The position numbers and the translations under genes are program-made. From positions 1-22,729 of the forward strand of contig JAFCZI010000018.1 of assembly GCA_019314425.1 (NCBI GenBank): 22,729 nt of DNA, read 5' to 3'. The notes beneath the pieces were generated by a model. The model saw only the letters and a list, made by a program, of their open reading frames with translations, was not told the origin of the DNA and ran no database searches. How positions within the stretch are numbered: the stretch's first letter is position 1; each line of letters opens with the position of its first letter. Of the stretch, positions 1-8,366 are shown piece by piece. The stretch is from Deltaproteobacteria bacterium (GTDB lineage: Bacteria > Desulfobacterota > DSM-4660 > Desulfatiglandales > Desulfatiglandaceae).

Positions 1-632
1 TTGGTCATGGCGCCGCGTCCGAACGACTCTGCCAGAGCCGCAACAGTGGCGCTGTGTCAGATACGGGCCTGATGCTCAATATAGACCAGCCCCAGGGACC
101 GCATGAGGGCCTGAATCAACCAGCACTCCTCGTTGTCCAGGGCCGCACTACCCACGCTAGCGATGCTCAGGGTGCGGTTGACCACCTGGCCTTTGTTGTT
201 TTTATGCTCAAAGCTGGCATCCCGACTTTTTTTGACCCGTTTCGCAATGTTGGAAAGAGCCCATTCCCAGGAGACTTTCCGCCACCTGTTGCTGTAAGGC
301 GCTCGGTACAGGGGCGCTGTAATACGACGGTCATTGTTGGCCAACTGGCTCAGGCCTGCGCCTTTGGCGCAGAGTGCGCCTTCATTGACCGGATGGTCGG
401 GGTCCCCTTCGATGTTGACGATCTTCCCCGCGCCGGCCCGGCCGGTGCTGCAGATCACCCCGCAGCCCACGGCACAGTAGCAACAGATACTGGTGGTTTC
501 TTTGCAATGGTTGATTTTCAGGGACTGAGCATGGCTCTTGATCGGTTTCAAATTCAGGCCCAGGCCCAGAATGGCAGCGCCTGCGGCGGAAGTTCCGGTA
601 ATTTTGAGAAAGTCACGACGATTGATGTCCAT
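1..632 (-). CDS. fdhA: Selenocysteine formate dehydrogenase, catalytic (alpha) subunit, N-terminal part
   Basis: This is the N-terminal part of a periplasmic molybdenum/tungsten formate dehydrogenase that oxidises formate to CO2. Residues 5-10 (RRDFLK) plus a hydrophobic stretch form a Tat signal peptide. Cys50, Cys53, Cys57 and Cys88 fit the N-terminal [4Fe-4S] motif of the family, and Lys90 follows in CAKG. The frame reaches TGA at 57-59 directly after EHQARI. Translating on gives HSATVAALAESFGRGAMT, the sequence that follows selenocysteine in FdnG-type enzymes (E. coli FdnG has Sec196; here it would be residue 192). The gene therefore continues through the UGA and off the window edge; roughly 800 more residues are expected. 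The ATG at 632 has a strong ribosome binding site, GGAGG at 637-641. fdhE lies 70 bases upstream on the same strand, so the two are probably co-transcribed. Confidence in the family is high; metal and electron partner cannot be told. Confidence 0.93.
18..59 (-). promoter_or_regulatory. In-frame UGA (Sec codon) with SECIS-like hairpin
   Basis: The UGA at 59-57 (minus strand) is followed by a small hairpin. TGC at 42-40 pairs with GCA at 32-30, enclosing the loop GGCTCTG. The loop starts about 20 bases after the UGA, the same offset as the SelB-binding apical loop in E. coli fdhF and fdnG. The loop has GCUC where fdhF has GGUC, so the fit is good in position but not perfect in sequence. Bacterial SECIS elements are loosely conserved, so the protein context is the stronger evidence. 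Confidence 0.7.
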
Positions 633-702
633 GGTTCCTCCTTTTTTTAGGTTCTTTCGGTTCAGCTTGAGAGTCTACTTCTTACCTCCTACAATGCTGC
701 TT

Positions 703-1569
703 CTATTGGTACCCGTTCCGGTTGGCAACCAAATCCAGATGGAGCGTGGCCAGGCTCTCCAGTTCCAAGGGTGCCACCTCCTCGAATACCCGGCTGTCAA
801 TGGTCTTGAGATATCTATGGCACGAATTGCAGAAATAAACGCGCCAGCCTTCTTCTCCTTCGGCCTCAAAATATCCCAAGTTTTCCGGGTCACGGTTGTC
901 GCAGAAGGGGCATCCGATTCGAGTGAAAGCCCATTCTTGTCCACACAGCTCACAGTGAAGAGATCGCTTGCCCGTCCTTGTAAAACAGGCCATATCCGGG
1001 GGGGAACCGCACAGGGGGCAATAGCCGTAATGCCACGGTTTTTCATCCATAATTTCTTCCATCAAACGGCGAAAGGCTTCCAATGAAGGCCTCAAGGCGG
1101 TCTTTCCGAGGAACAGGAGTGTGAGAGGGTCCAGGTCCACTTCTCCTGCCAGGGCGGCCAGCATATGTTCATCCTGTTTGAGGATTGCCGCAAAAAGCCT
1201 GTCATTCCATTCAAGACCCTTTTCCGACTGTTCCAGTGCCTTGGCCAACCCTGATTTATCCTTCCGTTTTGTTTCGCTCAAGTAGCTGAAGAATCGGTTC
1301 AAGAGAAAGGACGTTGCCTCAAAATCCAAAGGCAGGTCTCCTCGGGAAAACAGGGGCACGCCGTTTTTTCCGTTGATCCGTAAATGTTCGTTTGTGGTCG
1401 TTTTCGGTTGATGTGCCGGTTCAGCCCGGATCATGAGGCGCGCCAGTTCACCATAAGAACGGAGTGAAGGGCCGGAGGAGGGCCTCTGTCGGATCAGTCG
1501 TTCAATATGTTTCAGATATCGTTCAGCTTTCATATCATTGATGTCAAAATGGGCAAAAGGTAGCAGCAC
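703..1569 (-). CDS. fdhE: Formate dehydrogenase accessory protein FdhE
   Basis: FdhE is a cytoplasmic factor needed for assembly or activation of respiratory formate dehydrogenases before Tat export. The C-terminal third carries the family signature of four CxxC pairs, at about residues 184-187 (CPLC), 206-209 (CELC), 220-223 (CPFC) and 247-250 (CNSC), which form two rubredoxin-like metal sites. The length of 288 residues is normal. The frame opens with GTG at 1569, but an internal ATG at 1533 gives the protein start MKAERYLKHIERL, which looks more natural. Neither has a clear Shine-Dalgarno sequence, so the start is open. The neighbouring fdhA is downstream on the same strand, which fits a maturation factor made together with its client. 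No clear promoter was identified upstream. Confidence 0.92.
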   Translation of the reverse strand: MLLPFAHFDINDMKAERYLKHIERLIRQRPSSGPSLRSYGELARLMIRAEPAHQPKTTTNEHLRINGKNGVPLFSRGDLPLDFEATSFLLNRFFSYLSETKRKDKSGLAKALEQSEKGLEWNDRLFAAILKQDEHMLAALAGEVDLDPLTLLFLGKTALRPSLEAFRRLMEEIMDEKPWHYGYCPLCGSPPDMACFTRTGKRSLHCELCGQEWAFTRIGCPFCDNRDPENLGYFEAEGEEGWRVYFCNSCHRYLKTIDSRVFEEVAPLELESLATLHLDLVANRNGYQ

Positions 1570-1639
1570 AAGATAGAACGCTGCATACTTTACATGCTAT
1601 TGTTGATAATGAATAGATCCCAAAAGGACAGAATCCATG

Positions 1640-1720
1640 AGTCGGAATTCAGTCCAGGCGGGATTCTATTAAAGGCGGGATAAAAAAGCTACCTTTTCTT
1701 CTGGCTCCTGAATTCTGACT
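1640..1720. repeat. Imperfect inverted repeat around GAATTC
   Basis: The 13 bases at 1640-1652 (AGTCGGAATTCAG) and those at 1708-1720 (CTGAATTCTGACT) are reverse complements with one mismatch. They enclose 55 bases that include two GGCGGGAT-like words. The element has no coding content and resembles the small dispersed inverted repeats common between genes in environmental Desulfobacterota genomes; that family assignment is inference. Confidence 0.5.
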
Positions 1721-1765
1721 TTCGGATTCTTCGCAAAACTTGCGATAGAACTTTTTGGAAAAAAC

Positions 1766-1801
1766 TTTCTTGTTTTTTGTGACGGAAAACCAGAGAATAA
1801 G
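1766..1801 (+). repeat. Dispersed repeat, copy 1
   Basis: Eighteen bases here (TTTCTTGTTTTTTGTGAC, 1766-1783) are identical to 14264-14281. Over 36 aligned bases, 31 match. Both copies lie in intergenic DNA in the same orientation, 12.5 kb apart. The repeat has no visible open frame. Confidence 0.6.
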
Positions 1802-1868
1802 GCACTCAGAAACACCGATTCATTTTTTGAGGTGTAAAAGATAAGGTTTTGGGTCGTTTGGTTTTACG

Positions 1869-2069
1869 ATGATAAAAGTCGCAGTGGTTATCCCAAAATA
1901 TGGTCTGGTGGGCGGTGCCGAAGGGTTTGTGTCCGCCCTTACGGAACGGCTGGCCATGCGCAATGAATTTGAGATTCTGAAAAATCACTGCAACGCAGTA
2001 GGTGGCATTTTTTACGGCGCCATCATGCTCAATTCGCACATTCTGCGGCGAGACAATGAATTCCCTTGA
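1869..2069 (+). pseudogene. Remnant of a family-4 glycosyltransferase N-terminus
   Basis: The first 35 codons read MIKVAVVIPKYGLVGGAE followed by a helix-like FVSALTERLA segment. This is the typical first beta-strand, GGAE sugar-nucleotide/acceptor loop and first helix of GT4 (GT-B fold) glycosyltransferases of the lipopolysaccharide-core type. After about position 1976 the similarity stops: the next 30 codons look random and end in TGA at 2067-2069. A full enzyme is 350-400 residues, so this is only a stub. There is no good ribosome binding site before the ATG. I read it as a deletion remnant of a glycosyltransferase gene; expression as a 66-residue peptide is unlikely. The family call rests on my recognition of the motif. 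Confidence 0.6.
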
Positions 2070-2095
2070 CCTCTAATCCCCGTTTGCGTTACCTT
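2066..2095 (+). promoter_or_regulatory. Candidate sigma-70 promoter for pycB
   Basis: TTGACC at 2066-2071 matches five of six bases of the -35 box. TACCTT at 2090-2095, 18 bases later, keeps the key T1, A2 and T6 of the -10 box. Transcription would start near 2101, leaving a leader of about 75 bases before the ATG at 2178. The -10 match is poor, so this is tentative. Confidence 0.3.
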
Positions 2096-2177
2096 CCGGC
2101 ACGTTGGCTCAATGGGGGAGGCAATCAACACAGCCCTTCCATTGGGCTTATATTTTAGAAAATTAGGGGAGGTTGTG

Positions 2178-3579
2178 ATGGACGCTTTTTTGGAAGAAGG
2201 CCCGAAGAACCCGATCAAAATTCAGGACAACACGTTTAGGGATGGACATCAGTCTTTGCTGGCGACGCGAATGAGAACCGAGGACATGCTGCCCATAGCT
2301 GAAAAAATGGACAGTGTGGGTTTTTGGGCCATGGAGGTGTGGGGTGGTGCCACCTTCGATACCATGCATCGGTTTTTGGGTGAGGACCCCTTTGACCGCA
2401 TCCGGACGTTGAAAAAATATATCAAGAAAACCCCTTTTTCCATGTTGCTCAGGGGGCAGAACCTTGTGGGCTATCGGAATTATGCCGACGACGTGGCCAG
2501 GCTTTTTGTGGACAAATCCTGCGAAGCCGGCATGGACGTGTTCAGGGTTTTTGATGCACTCAATGATTTTCGCAACTTTCAGACGGTTGTGGAGCGGATC
2601 AAGGCCAACGGAAAACATTTTCAGGGCACCATTTGCTACACCCTGTCCGAGCGGCGCATGGGGGGAGACGTCTTTAACCTGGACTATTATCTCAATAAGG
2701 CCAGGGAAATTGAGGATCTCCATCCCCATTCACCTGCATACCCATTACACCAGCGGCATGGCTTCCATGGTTTATCTGGAAGCCATCAAAGCGGGCGTCG
2801 ATATTGTGGATACCTGTCTGGCCCCCTTTGCCCTGCGGACGTCACAACCGGCCATTGAACCCATCGTGGCTACCCTTAGCGGCACAACCCGCGATACGGG
2901 TTTTGACCTGAACCAGCTTCTGGAACTGGGTGATTATATGGAGACCGTGGCGCCTAAATACCGGGACTATTTGGCCAAGAATACCATGTCAGTCATCGAT
3001 ACGGGGGTACTGGCTCACCAGGTTCCCGGCGGCATGATTTCAAACCTGGTCAGTCAACTGACCGAGGCCAAGGCCCTGGACCGGCTGGCCGAGGTGTACA
3101 AGGACGTGGCCATCACCCGCAGGGAACTGGGCATGCCCCCCCTGGTGACGCCCACCAGCCAGATTGTCGGCGTTCAGTCCGTGCTCAATGTGCTGTTCGG
3201 TCGATACAAGATGGTGACCAACGAGACCAAGGATCTGGCCTACGGTCTTTACGGAAAGACGCCCACACCGGTGGATACCGAGGTGCAAAAGAAGATACTT
3301 AAGGGATTCAAACGGGGGGAAACGCCTGTCACCGGTAGAGCTGCCGATTATCTGGAACCTGAGTTGGAGGGTGCAAGGAAAAAGATCGGAGACCTGGCCA
3401 AGGATGATTTTGATCTCCTGATCTATGCCATTTATCCCACAACGGGAGAACAGTTCCTCAAATGGAAGTACGGTCTTGAAGAGAGACCGCCCCAGGTTAT
3501 GCCCAAGACCCTGGAAGACATTCGAAAAGAGGATAAAGCCATGGCCGCCGCCATTGAGCAGGTGTGCAAGACCATGTAA
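2178..3579 (+). pseudogene. pycB: Pyruvate/oxaloacetate carboxyltransferase (PycB/OadA/transcarboxylase 5S type), internally deleted and frameshifted
   Basis: The family moves a carboxyl group between biotin and pyruvate/oxaloacetate. The first part (2178 to about 2720) has the TFRDGHQSLLATRMRTEDM motif, LRGQNLVGYR and the FRVFDALND strand of the carboxyltransferase barrel. The second part, from about 2716 in the next frame, resumes at IPIHLHTHYTSGMASM and runs to the stop at 3579. Between them family members have about 30 residues including CIKDMAG, whose lysine is the carbamylated metal ligand; these are missing. The loss must be 3n+2 bases, about 89, so the frame is broken as well. The word ATCTC at 2716-2720 sits at the junction and may have been the recombining microhomology. 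The ATG at 2178 has GGGGAGG at 2166-2172. There is no C-terminal biotinyl domain, as in stand-alone 5S/PycB subunits. It is probably inactive unless the assembly is wrong here. Confidence 0.82.
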
Positions 3580-3595
3580 AATTGAGCCATTAGCC

Positions 3596-3627
3596 GTTAG
3601 CTGTTAGCAATTAGGCTAACAGCTAAC
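3596..3627. repeat. Perfect 13-bp inverted repeat (TTAGCTGTTAGC family)
   Basis: GTTAGCTGTTAGC at 3596-3608 pairs perfectly with GCTAACAGCTAAC at 3615-3627 across a six-base loop (AATTAG). The word CTAACAG then continues in tandem to about 3637. It fills most of the 71 bases between pycB and tmk. It could stop pycB transcripts or protect their 3' ends, but there is no U-run, so a standard terminator is unlikely. Confidence 0.75.
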
Positions 3628-3650
3628 AGCTAACAGCTGAGAGCTAAACT

Positions 3651-4295
3651 TTGTTTATCACTTTTGAAGGCATAGAGGGGTGTGGGAAATCCACCCAGGC
3701 CAAGCGGATTGCCAATCGGCTGGAAAGGTCGGGGGTTTCACTGATCCTGACGCGGGAGCCGGGGGGGACGCTCATCGGGCATGATATCCGGCAGATCCTG
3801 TTGTCGTCCAATAACCGGGATTTGCCCCCTCTGGCTGAACTCTTCCTTTATGAGGCGGACAGGGCCCTGCACATGGCAGGGGTTGTCAAACCGGCGTTGG
3901 CGGAGAAAAAATGGGTTCTGTGCGATCGCTTTTTTGATGCGACCACCGCGTACCAGGGGTATGCCCGCAGACAGGATCTCCATATGATAACCCACTTGAA
4001 TGAAATGGCCTCCTTTGGTATTACGCCGGATGTGACTTTTTTGCTCGATTGTCCGGTGAGTGTCGGAATAAAGAGGGCGCTGACGCGAAACGCTGAGAGT
4101 GAAGAGGTGGGGCAGGACCGGTTTGAGCAGGAAAAAACGGTGTTTCACGAAGCCGTTCGGCGCGGGTATATGGATCTGGCAAAGAAAAACCCCGAACGAT
4201 TTGTTGTGGTGGATGCCACTCAAGCGGAAAGCCCCCTGGAGGCGGTTATTTTTTCTCACCTTAAGGCCCATATCCCTTTGAGCCGTTCAGCGTAG
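3651..4295 (+). CDS. tmk: Thymidylate kinase
   Basis: The enzyme phosphorylates dTMP to dTDP in the cytoplasm for DNA synthesis. The P-loop GIEGCGKST is at residues 7-15, the LTREPGG substrate loop at 33-39, the DRF motif at 92-94 followed by DATTAYQGYAR, and a basic/acidic LID segment with QDRFEQE near 155. The length of 214 residues is typical. The start is TTG at 3651; no ATG fits the conserved MFITFEGIEG beginning. The only ribosome-binding-like bases, GAGAG just upstream, lie in the tail of the neighbouring hairpin repeat. holB starts seven bases after the stop, so tmk and holB are one operon, a very common pairing in bacteria. Confidence 0.96.
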   Translation: MFITFEGIEGCGKSTQAKRIANRLERSGVSLILTREPGGTLIGHDIRQILLSSNNRDLPPLAELFLYEADRALHMAGVVKPALAEKKWVLCDRFFDATTAYQGYARRQDLHMITHLNEMASFGITPDVTFLLDCPVSVGIKRALTRNAESEEVGQDRFEQEKTVFHEAVRRGYMDLAKKNPERFVVVDATQAESPLEAVIFSHLKAHIPLSRSA

Positions 4296-4301
4296 AGTCC
4301 T

Positions 4302-5307
<1,006 letters not shown>

Positions 5308-5321
<14 letters not shown>

Positions 5322-5411
5322 AAGATGCCATCTACTGCGCCTTGTATATGGAACCTTTTACAACGCCATCTATCATAAGTGCGTGGCTTTTTACGAGAGC
5401 ATCAATTTAAG
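5308..5411. repeat. Inverted repeat overlapping the holB 3' end, plus a degenerate third copy
   Basis: The 17 bases at 5308-5324 (AGATGGCGTCGTAAAAG) and those at 5355-5371 (CTTTTACAACGCCATCT) are reverse complements with one mismatch, with 30 bases between them. A further related word, CTTTTTACGAGAGCATC, follows at about 5391-5407. The left arm is used as coding sequence for the last four holB codons and its stop. No U-run follows, so this is probably a dispersed palindromic repeat that may also mark the 3' end of the tmk-holB message. Confidence 0.65.
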
Positions 5412-5488
5412 GAACCGGTTACGGTTGAAAGAAACCGAAACTTTGCGGCTTGCCGCATTCATTTATATGAGGATCAACTGGAAATACC

Positions 5489-6340
5489 ATGAGCAAGTTT
5501 GTTGGCATTCAGTTCAGGAAATCGAGAAAAGTCTACGATTTTGACTGCGGACACTTTGTCCTCAACAAAGGTGATAAGGTGTTGGTTGTTACCCAGGAAG
5601 GCCCCGACGTTGGCTGTGTCTGCACGGTGCCACAAAATGGCGCCGAAGACAATTCGGGTCGCAAGCTCAAAAAGATATTTCGAGTAGCCACCCTTGAAGA
5701 AATAGATCGTTATGAAAAGGATTGCCAGCTTGAAAAGGACGTATACGATTTCTGTTACAAGAAGGTGAAAGACAGATCCGTTCCCATGAGCGTCGTTTCG
5801 GTGGAGCGACGTTTCGACGGCAGCAAGACCATCGTTTATTTTACAGCGGATGGAAGGGTTGATTTCAGGGAGCTGGTCAAAGATCTGGTGGGGAAATTCA
5901 GAACACGGATCGAAATGCGGCAGATCGGTGTGCGTCACCAGGCGAAAATGGTAGGGGGACTGGGGGCCTGCGGACGGCCCCTGTGTTGTGCCACGTTCTT
6001 GAACACCTTTGCGCCGGTCACCATCAAGATGGCTAAAAAACAGAATATTTCTCTCAATCCCAGCAAAATATCCGGAATGTGCGGCAGGCTCATGTGCTGT
6101 CTCACTTATGAAGACAAGTTCTACGAAAATGTCAAAAAGAAGCTTCCCCGGATCGGAAAAAAAGTCGTAACCAAAGAAGGCGAGGGAAAAGTCATCCGCC
6201 AGAATGTTTTTAAGGAGATTGTGACGGTTTTACTGGATTCAGGCGGCGAAATTGAAGCTCAAGCCGATGAAGTCAAAGAGTCTTCTCGGTCGAAAGAGCG
6301 TTCGTTCAAAAAAAAGAAATCCAAAAGGAGTAACCACTAA
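5489..6340 (+). CDS. PSP1 domain protein, RicT/YaaT-like
   Basis: The protein belongs to the PSP1 C-terminal-domain family that includes Bacillus RicT (YaaT), a subunit of the RicAFT complex that binds Fe-S clusters and affects RNA processing by RNase Y. Residues 1-60 form the N-terminal fold (KFVGIQFRKSRKVYDFDC). The core carries two matched cysteine clusters, CGRPLCC at 161-167 and CGRLMCC at 198-204, the family hallmark. The C-terminal 25 residues are lysine/serine-rich and probably disordered or nucleic-acid binding. The ATG at 5489 has a GAGGA at 5469-5473, rather far upstream. The position after tmk-holB mirrors Firmicutes (tmk, yaaQ, yaaR, holB, yaaT). Family membership is seen directly; the exact role in a Gram-negative anaerobe is unknown. 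metG follows six bases later, in the same frame. Confidence 0.9.
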   Translation: MSKFVGIQFRKSRKVYDFDCGHFVLNKGDKVLVVTQEGPDVGCVCTVPQNGAEDNSGRKLKKIFRVATLEEIDRYEKDCQLEKDVYDFCYKKVKDRSVPMSVVSVERRFDGSKTIVYFTADGRVDFRELVKDLVGKFRTRIEMRQIGVRHQAKMVGGLGACGRPLCCATFLNTFAPVTIKMAKKQNISLNPSKISGMCGRLMCCLTYEDKFYENVKKKLPRIGKKVVTKEGEGKVIRQNVFKEIVTVLLDSGGEIEAQADEVKESSRSKERSFKKKKSKRSNH

Positions 6341-6346
6341 AAACCG

Positions 6347-8275
6347 GTGTCAGAAAAATTCTATATTACCACCCCCATATACTATGTGAACGCCGAGCCG
6401 CACATCGGTCATGCCTACACGACCATTGTGGCGGATGTATTGAACCGCTTCCACAAACTCGCAGGGCAGGACACCTTTTTTCTTACGGGTACCGATGAGC
6501 ACGGGGATAAGATCGTTGCCGCCGCGGAAAACTCCGGGCAGACCCCGAAACAATACGTAGATCACATCAGCGGCATGTTTCGGGATCTCTGGCCCAGATT
6601 GAATATTACAAACAGCGCCTTTATTCGAACAACGGATGCGTATCACCAGGAAACGGTGCGGAATATTCTGAGCCTGGTCAAGGAAAAAGACGATATTTAC
6701 TTTAGTGAATATGAGGGGCTTTATTGTTTTGGCTGCGAGCGTTTTTACACGGAAAAAGAGTTGGTGGACGGCAAGTGCCCTGATCATCAGACAGAGCCCG
6801 ACGTCATCAAAGAGGCCAACTATTTTTTTCGCATGAGCCGATACCAGGAATGGCTGGTTGAGCATATCACAAAGAACCCTGACTTTATCCGGCCCGAAAG
6901 ATACCGAAACGAGGTGCTTTCTTTTTTGTCGGAACCCTTGGAGGACCTGTGTATTTCCCGGCCAAAATCGCGCCTCACGTGGGGCATTACCCTGCCTTTT
7001 GATGAAGACTTTGTAACCTACGTCTGGTTTGATGCCCTGATCAATTATGTGTCGGCGCTGGGGTACCCTGAAGGGGCGTTATTTAACAAATTCTGGCCCG
7101 TGGCTCAGCATACCATTGCCAAGGACATTTTAAAACCCCATGGGATTTACTGGCCCTGCATGCTCAAATCGGCAGGCATTGAACCCTACCGGCATCTCAA
7201 TGTACACGGGTATTGGAATATCGACGCAGGGAAAATGAGCAAAAGCGTGGGAAACGTGGTGGATCCCCTGGCACTGGTCGATATCTACGGACTGGACCCG
7301 TTCAGGTATTTTCTCATGCGGGAGATGGCGTTCGGCCTCGATTCGGAATTCAGCGAAAAGGCCCTGGTCCAAAGACTCAATGCGGATCTGGCCAACGATC
7401 TGGGTAATCTGGTGAGCCGCAGCCTGACCATGGTACACAAATATTTTGATGGCCATCTTCCGGATGCCGGTCCCTCAGGGGAAGAGGACGATGCCCTTAA
7501 GAACAGTGCCATTGAATTGATTGAAACCTACCGTTCTTATATGGAACAAATGGCGTTTCACAAGGCCCTGATGGCGGTTTGGGGCGTTATTTCAGATGTC
7601 AATAAGTATATCGACACAATGGCTCCCTGGGTTCTGGCCAAATCGGACCCGGAACGTCTTAAAATTGTTATCAATCATATTTTTGAAACCATCAGAATTG
7701 TGGCGGGACTGGTATGGCCTTTTATGCCGGCATCTGCGGAAAAAATCCAGGAGCAGCTGGGCCTTTCCATTCAGGGGGGGGAATGCCGTCTGGCGGATCT
7801 GAAAACCTGGGGCCGGGAAAAACCGGTTCATCCTATCCGTAAAGCGCCGGGCCTGTTTCCTCGTGTTGATGTGAAAAAAAAGGAAGAAGAAATTCCGCCG
7901 GCGACCGGGAAAGACAAACCGAAAAAAGCCAAAAGCGACAAAACCGAAAAGCCGGGGGCCATCAGCTTTAAGGATTTTCAAAAGCTGGATCTCCGAATCG
8001 GTGTCATTATGGCGGCGGAAGAGATTCCCGGTTCAAAGAAGCTTCTGAAGTTGACGGTGGATATGGGTGAACAACGGACTGTGGTGGCGGGTATCAAAGA
8101 ACATTACGAGAAAGAAAACCTCATCGGTATGCAGGTGCTGCTGGTGGCTAATCTGGAACCGGTGAAATTGATGGGGGTTGAGTCTCAGGGCATGCTGCTG
8201 GCAGCCGGAGATAAAGATGGGCTGCACCTGATGACGCCGGATTCTGAAACCACGCCCGGCTCAAAGGTGAAATAG
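6347..8275 (+). CDS. metG: Methionyl-tRNA synthetase
   Basis: The enzyme charges tRNA-Met with methionine. It has the HIGH motif at residues 19-22 (PHIGHAYTT), a connective-peptide zinc knuckle with CFGC and later KCPDH, the YVWFDALINYVSALGY methionine-pocket segment, and KMSKS at 296-300. An anticodon-binding helical domain follows. After a lysine-rich linker (about 505-535), residues 540-642 form a C-terminal tRNA-binding OB-fold (DFQKLDLRIGVI ... VVAGI ... GMLLAA), the EMAP-II-like domain that dimerises many bacterial MetG proteins. The total of 642 residues is normal for the long form. The start is GTG at 6347. The nearest AAGGAG (6325-6330) is inside the upstream gene and 16 bases away, so translation may rely on coupling to the PSP1 gene. 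Confidence 0.96.
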   Translation: MSEKFYITTPIYYVNAEPHIGHAYTTIVADVLNRFHKLAGQDTFFLTGTDEHGDKIVAAAENSGQTPKQYVDHISGMFRDLWPRLNITNSAFIRTTDAYHQETVRNILSLVKEKDDIYFSEYEGLYCFGCERFYTEKELVDGKCPDHQTEPDVIKEANYFFRMSRYQEWLVEHITKNPDFIRPERYRNEVLSFLSEPLEDLCISRPKSRLTWGITLPFDEDFVTYVWFDALINYVSALGYPEGALFNKFWPVAQHTIAKDILKPHGIYWPCMLKSAGIEPYRHLNVHGYWNIDAGKMSKSVGNVVDPLALVDIYGLDPFRYFLMREMAFGLDSEFSEKALVQRLNADLANDLGNLVSRSLTMVHKYFDGHLPDAGPSGEEDDALKNSAIELIETYRSYMEQMAFHKALMAVWGVISDVNKYIDTMAPWVLAKSDPERLKIVINHIFETIRIVAGLVWPFMPASAEKIQEQLGLSIQGGECRLADLKTWGREKPVHPIRKAPGLFPRVDVKKKEEEIPPATGKDKPKKAKSDKTEKPGAISFKDFQKLDLRIGVIMAAEEIPGSKKLLKLTVDMGEQRTVVAGIKEHYEKENLIGMQVLLVANLEPVKLMGVESQGMLLAAGDKDGLHLMTPDSETTPGSKVK

Positions 8276-8290
8276 GTTTTTGGCCCGTAG

Positions 8291-8312
8291 GGGCGGACCT
8301 GTGTGTCCGCCC
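8291..8312. repeat. GC-rich hairpin between convergent metG and lysR
   Basis: GGGCGGAC at 8291-8298 pairs perfectly with GTCCGCCC at 8305-8312 across the loop CTGTGT. It lies 16 bases after the metG stop and 55 bases before the end of the convergent lysR reading frame, a natural place for transcript 3' ends. No U-run follows on either strand, so it is a palindromic repeat or a non-canonical terminator. Confidence 0.6.
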
Positions 8313-8366
8313 ATCGTGAACGCGTGTGCCAACAATGGGTTCAAATGCACAGCACCCCCCCAGTAA

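Larger units (their letters stand above)
1570..2177. other. Long intergenic gap with repeats and a gene remnant
   Basis: This 608-base stretch between the divergent fdhE and pycB genes holds no intact gene that I can support. It contains an imperfect inverted repeat (1640-1720), one copy of a repeat also found upstream of the DUF4412 gene (1766-1801), a short glycosyltransferase-like coding remnant (1869-1976) and a weak promoter candidate for pycB (2066-2095). The composition is noticeably more AT-rich than the flanking genes in its first half. It looks like a decayed or rearranged spacer. Confidence 0.7.

Noticed and set aside
57..59. TGA as the true end of a 191-residue protein
   Set aside because: The continuing frame matches formate dehydrogenase beyond the selenocysteine position, so it is a recoded codon.
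3596..3640. Tandem CTAACAG words as a CRISPR fragment
   Set aside because: The unit is only about seven bases, with no spacers of regular size and no cas genes; it is a palindromic intergenic repeat.
8281..8366. Classical rho-independent terminator for metG
   Set aside because: The 8-bp stem is good but no U-tract follows on either strand, so it is listed only as a repeat hairpin.
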